From assembly GCA_030267565.1 (NCBI GenBank), contig BRXU01000030.1, positions 372,001-436,000 on the forward strand: 64,000 bases of DNA, read 5' to 3'. Position 1 is the stretch's first letter, and each line of letters begins with the position of its first letter. The position numbers and the translations under genes are program-made. The notes below the pieces were generated by a model. It was not told the DNA's origin. It made no database searches and saw only the letters and a list, made by a program, of their open reading frames with translations. Of the stretch, positions 57,901 to 64,000 are shown piece after piece. Source of the stretch: Pleodorina starrii (lineage: Eukaryota > Chlorophyta > Chlorophyceae > Chlamydomonadales > Volvocaceae).

Positions 57901-60788
57901 GTCCCCGGCCCTCCGTCCCAGGTCTGGGCTGGGAGGGGCTGGGGGGAGGAGAGGGGAGGGGAGGACGGATCCGGTAGCGGTAGCATGCGGATCTGTGGGG
58001 GAGGGGTCCCACTGCTCCCTTCCCCTTTGTGGGCGCAGAGAGGCGCCGCTCCCGGTGGTAAGAGTGTGTGTCTGGGGGGGGGGCACAGCCCGGGGGACCG
58101 GCACAGCACTGCACGGCCTCCCTGCGGGGAGGCTGGTCGGGGGACACGCCCATGTCACCGCCCATGTACCGGGCAGGCAGGCAGGCAGGACAGGCAGGCA
58201 GGCGGGCCGGGGGGACATGCAGGCAGCGACAGCGTCCCCCGTGCACCTGGCCGCCGCGTGGGGACCCGGTGGGGGCCTCCGACCGCCGCAAGGCGTGCGG
58301 AGGGACCGGCACTACGAGGGCCCACTACGGGGCGAGTACCACTACGCTAGCCCCCTTGCTGTTGCTGTTGCTGCTGCGGGAGAGAGGCAGAGCTCCACTG
58401 CCTGCAGCTTCACTGCTCGCTCGCTCGCGGCTGTGCTGGCGCACGGCCCGTCAGGCGTCCAGCCGCCTGCGCCCTCCTCCTCCTCCTCCTCCTCCTCATG
58501 GGGCGGACCACGAGAGAGGAGGGCGGACGAGGAGGCCGCCTCTCTGACGCATGCGGCCGACTGATGAAAGACTGGATGGCTCTCCGCCTGAAGCTGGCCG
58601 CCCCTCCTGGCGCCCCTCCACCCCGCCTGGCGTGTGGTCAGCAGCCCTTTCGCCCTCCTCGTCCGTGGCCCTTCACCGCCCCGCCCCGCCCCGACGGCTG
58701 CACCCCGACGGCTGTGATTGGGGGACAGCCCCTCGAGGCTGCTGCTGCTGCCTTGGCTACTGGCACTGCCACTGCTGCTACTGCCACTGCTACTGCCATG
58801 GCTACAACTGCTGCTACGGCTGCAGCAGTGGTTACTTCTGCTGCCGCTGCTGCGCCGCCAGTACGCCCCCAGTCTGTCATGTGCTGCGGTGGCTGCCCTT
58901 CCCTTCCCTCGGCGGGTGCCATATAGGGCAGATATCCGCTGTCGACCGACCGGACCCACCCACCCACCGACCGTTCGGCCACCAATCGCCGCCGGGTCGG
59001 GTCCGGTCGGTAGCGCCCGGGCCGCAGCGCCAGGCGCCAGCATAGGCTTCCTCCCCCACAGGGCAGAGGTGCGACCGACCGCTGAGGCAGCGCCCGATGC
59101 CCCACCAAGCCGCGACCCGCCGCGGCATTTCCCTCGACGCGGCATTTGCGCCGCCGTCAGGACATCGAAACACAGACCCCCGCTCTCGCCGCCACCGCCG
59201 CAGGCCGGCCGGCGGCGGCAGGAAGGGAGGAAGGACACGCGACAGGCCAGGGCTCCGGCTCCGACCTCCAGGACGGGACGGGAGGGGCTCACCAGCACCC
59301 CACCAGAGGAGCCCCCACCAGCGCTTCCTTGCTGCCGGGCCCCGCCACGGACCAGGCCTCTGGCCAGACCAGGCCCGTCCCCACGAGCACCAACCCCCTC
59401 CCCAGCTGCTACTACTGCTGCCCGCCACAGACCATTCCCGCCCCCACCACGGCAGGCCCTAGCGCCCACCCACAACCCGAACCCTACCCGGGCAGTCCAC
59501 TCCCCATCCACAGCACCACCCTTCCCCCCTCCTTTCTTGCAAATTCACTCTTCAAATTCCCCCCTCCTCCCCCTCCTGCGGCCCACCTGAACGCATCCGA
59601 CGCGTCGTCCCAGTATTTGAAGTCCATGGCCACCTCCTCAAACATGTTTTGATTGACCATGCGGTCCAGAGTGCCCAGGCTGTGCATCAGCGCGGGGCTC
59701 TGCAGGGTGGGCACGTGCTCGTGGGGCTTGACGCCGCCGCCGCCGTGGTGCCCCGCCCCGCCGTGGTGCTTCTTGCCGCCGCGCGTCTTGGCGGCCTCGT
59801 CCATCCGCTGACGCTCCAGGTCCTTTATGTACTCGTCGTAAATCTCCCACTGCATGCACACCCCTGAGTGCATGTGCGTGTGGGTGTGCGTGTGCGTGTG
59901 GGTGTGTTGTGCGGCGGGGGGCGGCGAGGGAGGGGGCCAGGGAGGGCAGCAGGCGCTTAGGGTTTGGAGGTTGAGAGGTCACACGTTTGCACACACGCTT
60001 TGCCCACGTTGCAGCTCTATGCACGCTGCGGGCCAGGTGGTGCTGGCTGATTGCGAGGTTTTGCCGTACGGGTGCCGTACAGACAGCGTGTGTCCCGACA
60101 GCAAGCGCGCGCTCGCGCTCGCGCCACGCACCTGATACCGTGGCGGTGGGGGGCGGCTCCGTGAAGGTCTCCCGGTCGCGGAGGGGGTAGTTGAGCGTCT
60201 GCGCGGCGCGCTCGCTGAAGTTGAACTGGTTGCGCAGCTGTCGGGAGTCGTCCGGGGGCTCCACGTCGCCCCCGCCGTGCTCCTTGTGCTCGTGGCTGGC
60301 GCGGTCGATGTCGGCCTGGAACCGGGCGCTGGCCTCCTGCTCCATCTTCTCCATGTCCATCTGCCGCTTGGCTTCGTCCGAGCTCTTGTGCAGCAGCCAA
60401 CCGTCGGTGGCGTAGTGCACGACCGTCTGCTCGACCATGGGTTCCAGCTTGTACACCTTATCCTTCATGTTGAAGCGGACGATGTTCTTTGGGGCGGCCG
60501 GGTTGTTGGCCGTGAGCATCTTCGCCACCTCCTCTTGGAGGTCCGCTTCGCTGAGCCGCAGCTGGTTATCCGGCTTGACGATCTCGCGGATTGGCTGCGA
60601 CGGAAGGAGCGACGCACACCGTCAGTCGCGAGCGCGGGCCAGCGTGCTGCACGGCTCCCGCGCATACGCACCATGGCGAATGCCTCATCGCCTGGCATAG
60701 GGGGCGGGGGAGGTACATAGTCCTGCGCCTGCGTTTGCTCTACAGCCTTCTTCTTGCCCTTCCCCTGCATCGCCAGGAGCGGGTCCAC
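54974..60788 (-). CDS. DIC1: axonemal outer-arm dynein intermediate chain 1 (IC78, DNAI1 family)
   Basis: Seven exons (60788-60672, 60594-60132, 59863-59587, 57252-56868, 56380-56186, 55822-55460, 55198-54974) join in phase to 674 residues, close to the 683 I recall for the Chlamydomonas protein. A second in-frame ATG lies at 60770. The N-terminal region contains MPGDEAFAM, VYKLEPMVEQTVVHYATDGW and, at about residue 198, WEIYDEYIKDLERQRMDEAA. From about residue 286 WD repeats follow: SICWNPLYDDMFAVGYGSYE, VGCYDGTVLVYDVRLKK, HFVSISSDGNVNLWTLTK and FLSSSADWTIKLWDMHDAKQ. This is the DNAI1/IC78 (ODA9) type, not IC69/DIC2. Known role: it scaffolds the outer dynein arm on doublet microtubules together with IC2 and the light chains, so it is needed for flagellar beating. 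Loss causes outer-arm loss in algae and ciliary dyskinesia in humans. The third intron is 2.3 kb, far longer than the others. Confidence 0.95.
57253..59586. other. unusually long DIC1 intron
   Basis: A 2,334-bp GC-rich intron between two DIC1 exons whose splice phases fit exactly (AG|G). It has long open frames on both strands, as GC-rich DNA often does, but no splice pattern or motif marks a nested gene. A dispersed repeat copy lies at 57295-57323 by the acceptor side. Confidence 0.6.
57295..57323 (+). repeat. dispersed repeat (CCGCAGCGG family)
   Basis: GGGGGTAAAAAGAAGATACC then GCAGGGGAG, about 45 bases from the acceptor of the DIC1 exon at 57252. Related to 44131-44156, 49515-49545 and 28343-28377. 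Confidence 0.55.
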
Positions 60789-63380
60789 ACATCAGCCAAA
60801 GTCCACGCAGAGAGCTGTGTCGCGCGGCTTGCGAACCTTGTCCAGGGGCTTTTTGACCGGGAGGGGCCCCGGCATGGTTGCTCTAATGCTACCTTTAACA
60901 CGATTATTGGTCAAGCACAGGACCGCCTAGGGTCGGGCGTCAGCCCTGCTAATTTGTCGGGACATGCAAACTAAGCGTAGGTGAAACACGTCGCATTGAA
61001 GGGCGAAGTGGCGAATGTCTTTGTGAAAGTATTCACAATGGAAAGTCGTCGCACACACCTCACCGGCGATTCTTAGCTGCTATGTACGACTTGGTCTTCC
61101 TCGCTGATACACTGAGGCTCATGTGTGTCTTCCGCTTTCCTACATGATGCATCGCTTATGACTTTCTTTTAAAGGCAAATACATGCTGCTTTTCATCACA
61201 AGAAGGCCACTCGTCAAGGAAGGCCGACTTGGTCATTTAATCAGCATTCATTCCGCGCATGACGCAGTTCGTCTTCGCGAAAGCTGATCAACAACGGGGG
61301 CTGCCAAGGCTGATAACACACGCACCTGCTGCGCCACCGTTGGGGCCCCTGGGTCGCACTTGCTTTCGATCATCACATACGCACTGAGCGGCTGGCCTAG
61401 TACAGTGAAGACGCCGGAGGTCAACCAACCATACGTTCAGCGGCGAACATGCGCCAGCGTATTTGCGCAGCCTATTCTCTGGCGTCGGTCTGCAGACTGC
61501 CAGCCCGGGGTCCACGCCCTACGACGCCCGCAGCCCAAACTACGTGCCAATCCACCAAACTCCTGCGCCCCGTGCCTGCGCACTAGCCAGTGCAGGCACC
61601 GGTACTGGAAAGGGAAAGAGGCGGGGAGCCGGAAAAACCGGAATCGGAAACTGGGTTGCGTCCCTTACATAGCGTACATGCATCACATCACCCAGCGCCT
61701 TTCCTGATCAGTTACGATGGCTCCATGCCGCCGCGTCACGGACAGACAACGCGGCCCGTTCCCATCCCATTCCACCCTAATCACGCACGCGCAAACGGAC
61801 CGCCCTGGCCCCATTCAAACTAATCTCTGCACGGCACGGCAGCCAAGCACACACACGGGAGGGACACGCGTTAAGACATCAAAACCCTCAACACACCGAC
61901 CGACAGCATCAGCATCTATAAACCGACCAGCAGGGAAAAAACCATTTGTGAGACCGCTGCACGCACACACACACGCAGGTTGTTAAGCCTTTACGCCTTC
62001 TGCCTTCTTCCGGGCCAAGGACCAAAACAAAACCAAAAGCCGACGATGATGCCAATTGCACTTGCGCCCTTCGCGCCCTTGCTCCTCCGCGGTCCCCTGA
62101 CTCCCCGGCGCGCTGCACAGCGCACGCAAGACCGTCTCCTCACATCCTTATAACCCATCCACCAACCAACAAACCAACCAACGGGACCTGCCTCCCACGT
62201 CTCCTACGCGTTGATCGACCCCAATCCGCAGCTAGACAGTGACAGGCCCGACCGCAAACGGGGGAGAAATTGGTTTCCCGGGGAATTGTTTTTACCCTGA
62301 CGTGACAGTCAACAGGGCCGACACAGGGGGGGGCAGGAGCTGGCCGCCGGAACCCCGATCCTCGGAACTGGGCCCGCAACTGGTGTGCGCATACGGTACG
62401 GCAATGCTCGGAGCGCGCCGTACATCCAGCCACCCGCATGGCCCCTTCAGTCCACCTGGCGCTGCACTGCGCCACCCAGAGCCGCGCGGGGGTCTTCTTT
62501 GGCCCCCGAGCATCAAGCCCATCGCATCCACTGCTGCCGCGTTGCGGGCGGACACCGTACGACAGGCAACGCGACACCCGGGGTGGGGCCCGGCCCTGTT
62601 TATGTTCCGTGCCCAGCCCCCTCAGGGCGCAGCTTGCAACCGCCAGGCCACACACGAACCGCGCTCCGATTGACGAATCGCTCCAATCCAGTCTTCGGAC
62701 CGCCAACCCACGAGTCCGCCGGCGTAAAGTGCGACCAGCAGCGCCACGTGCGCTCGGTCGCCACGTGGCCGGGAGGCCCCCCCCTGCTCCGCTGTCCTGA
62801 CCACCCTTTTGCCCCGCCTGCGTCTGCATGCATTGCCACCGTCGGCGGCCCCGCCCCGCCCCAACCGGGCATGCGGGCCAAGCCCCCGGCCTGCTGTCCT
62901 ACCAACACCCACCCGCCCACCCGCCCGCCGACAGCACCGCACCGCAATCGGTGCACCTGCGTCCGCGTAGCGCTGTGGAGGCGGACCCGGCAGCAGACGC
63001 ATGTCAAATGCCCCTTCTCGCCGGGGCCGGCCGCTGGGCTGCGTCCGGTGTGCAGGCCGGGAGGGAGTGAGGGAGGGAGGGCTGCTGTCCGCGGGCTGCT
63101 GCGCCCCCGACCGCCAACCAGACCGCTCCAGTCCTGCCCCTGCCCCTGCCCCTGCCTCTGCCCTGTCTGGCCGCCGCCCTTCCGGGGACGAGGCCCCATC
63201 CGTCCATCCATCCAACCAGCCACCCATCGCGTGCCTTCTTCGCCGCCGCCGCAGCCGCCACCTTTCCAAGAGGGCGCTCTAGCGGGGCACAGGCCATCAA
63301 ACCGCCGCAGCCCTTCACATCCACGGCTGCCGCTGCAGGTGCCGGGTGTGGGGCCAGGGTCGGGGTGGGGCCAGGGTGGT
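60789..63380. other. intergenic region between DIC1 and NUOS1
   Basis: Both flanking genes read leftward, so this holds the DIC1 promoter and 5' UTR (left part, AT-richer, 60890-61300) and the NUOS1 3' UTR (right part, GC-rich). No exon with family resemblance was seen. Confidence 0.5.
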
Positions 63381-63518
63381 TTACATGGCGGCGGTAGCGG
63401 CCGCCTTGGCCTGCGCCTCCTGCCTGGCGATGACGCACTTGGCCATGGTGCGGGAGGCGCGGCTGATGGCGTCCGTCATGTAGTAGTTCTGGATGGAGCT
63501 GGACAGCGGCACGGTGGC
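63381..63518 (-). CDS. NUOS1: mitochondrial complex I 75-kDa subunit, last exon
   Basis: The last exon encodes 45 residues and ends at TAA (63381-63383). It reads ATVPLSSSIQNYYMTDAISR, ASRTMAKCVIARQEAQAKAA, then TAAM. Plant NDUFS1 proteins end with a very similar NFYMTDSISRASKIMAQC-type tail, which identifies the family. The subunit carries the distal iron-sulphur clusters in the peripheral arm of NADH:ubiquinone oxidoreductase; the cluster-binding domains would be encoded upstream, right of the window. The acceptor is CCCCAG at 63519-63524. The sequence from 63519 to the window end looks like intron. The short Ala-rich tail past the plant-like end is an algal extension (inference). Confidence 0.8.
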   Translation of the reverse strand, partial: ATVPLSSSIQNYYMTDAISRASRTMAKCVIARQEAQAKAAATAAM

Positions 63519-64000
63519 CTGGGGGGGAGGGGAGGGGGGAGGGAGAGGGGAGCGGGGAGGGGAGCAGGACGACTCGCATGAGCGGATGGGGGAGCCAAGG
63601 GATGGCGTGTTGTGTTTGTGTGTGTGAGGGGGGGGAGGTGTCGAAGGGTGAGATGCGGGTTGGACATCAAAATTCAGAAGGGCAGTGGTGGTGGTGGTAA
63701 TGGTGGCAGGGGCGGTGAGGTAAGGGGTGATTGCGGGAGGAGCGGCGGTGGGGGTGAAGCAGGACGGTCCGCTCGGTCGAGGTGGGGCAGGTGGACTGAT
63801 GGGGGGCGGAGAGGCCGACTCCTCGGCGGCGCCGACTCCGCTCTGGGACGCGGCGACCGCGAAAGGACAGACCGGCGAAAGAAAGGCCCCCAAGCCCCCC
63901 AGCAAGCTCCCGCCTCTCGAACCCCCGCCCCCGCCACTCAAAACCCCCGCCCCGCCCTCCCCCGCCCCTCACAGCCTCCTCCTCCTCCTCCTCCCCCGAT
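63519..64000. other. NUOS1 intron (partial)
   Basis: GC-rich sequence with GT and GGT runs between the last NUOS1 exon and the window edge. No complex I coding segment was recognised in any frame. Confidence 0.55.

Noticed and set aside
57338..59511. Possible nested genes in the long DIC1 intron (408- and 389-residue frames)
   Set aside because: Low-complexity composition, no domain, overlapping frames on both strands, and consistent flanking DIC1 splice sites.
62385..63581. A 398-residue plus-strand open frame overlapping the NUOS1 last exon
   Set aside because: Pro/Arg-rich with no family signal, and it runs antisense through the well-supported NUOS1 exon.

Overview
The window looks like nuclear DNA from a volvocine or Chlamydomonas-type green alga. 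The evidence is very high GC, many short exons with GT-AG introns, long Gly/Ala/Gln/Pro runs in proteins, an outer-arm dynein (flagellar) gene, and interstitial copies of the Chlamydomonas-type telomere motif TTTTAGGG in introns. The species cannot be fixed from the sequence. All gene models were built by eye. Exon junctions were accepted when splice sites, phase and family similarity agreed. No RNA evidence was available.

Layout. (1) 217-9,718, plus strand: the 3' 14 exons of a STAND/NB-ARC-type P-loop NTPase with C-terminal kinesin-light-chain-like TPRs, an NLR-like architecture; its 5' end is outside the window. (2) 12,024-19,682, minus: a complete 16-exon P4-ATPase (lipid flippase), convergent with gene 1. 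(3) 22,278-23,617, minus: a small Sel1-like repeat protein. (4) 25,161-26,601, plus: a small conserved-looking protein of unknown function. (5) 28,385-30,365, minus: a tail-anchored protein resembling APEM9/PEX26, carrying a Gln-Pro repeat. It is divergent from (6) 30,632-31,971, plus: a 136-residue unrecognised protein. (7) 35,875-51,525, minus: a second complete P4-ATPase, paralogous to (2), with a 724-residue low-complexity last exon. (8) 54,974-60,788, minus: axonemal outer-arm dynein intermediate chain 1 (DIC1/IC78/ODA9, DNAI1 family). (9) 63,381-63,518, minus: the last exon of the complex I 75-kDa subunit (NUOS1/NDUFS1).

The two flippases share most intron positions and are separated by four unrelated genes. 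One exon pair (16,240-16,662 and 43,074-43,496) differs at only 14 of 423 bases while neighbouring exons are far more diverged, so recent gene conversion is likely. Composition is patchy: gene 1 and flippase 2 have introns full of G/GA or C/CT tracts, GT repeats and TTTTAGGG blocks, while flippase 1 and its surroundings (about 10-28 kb) have plain introns. I found no bacterial-type operons, CRISPR arrays, rRNA or tRNA genes. No pathway links the genes to one another; the dynein chain and the flippases are the best-defined functions.
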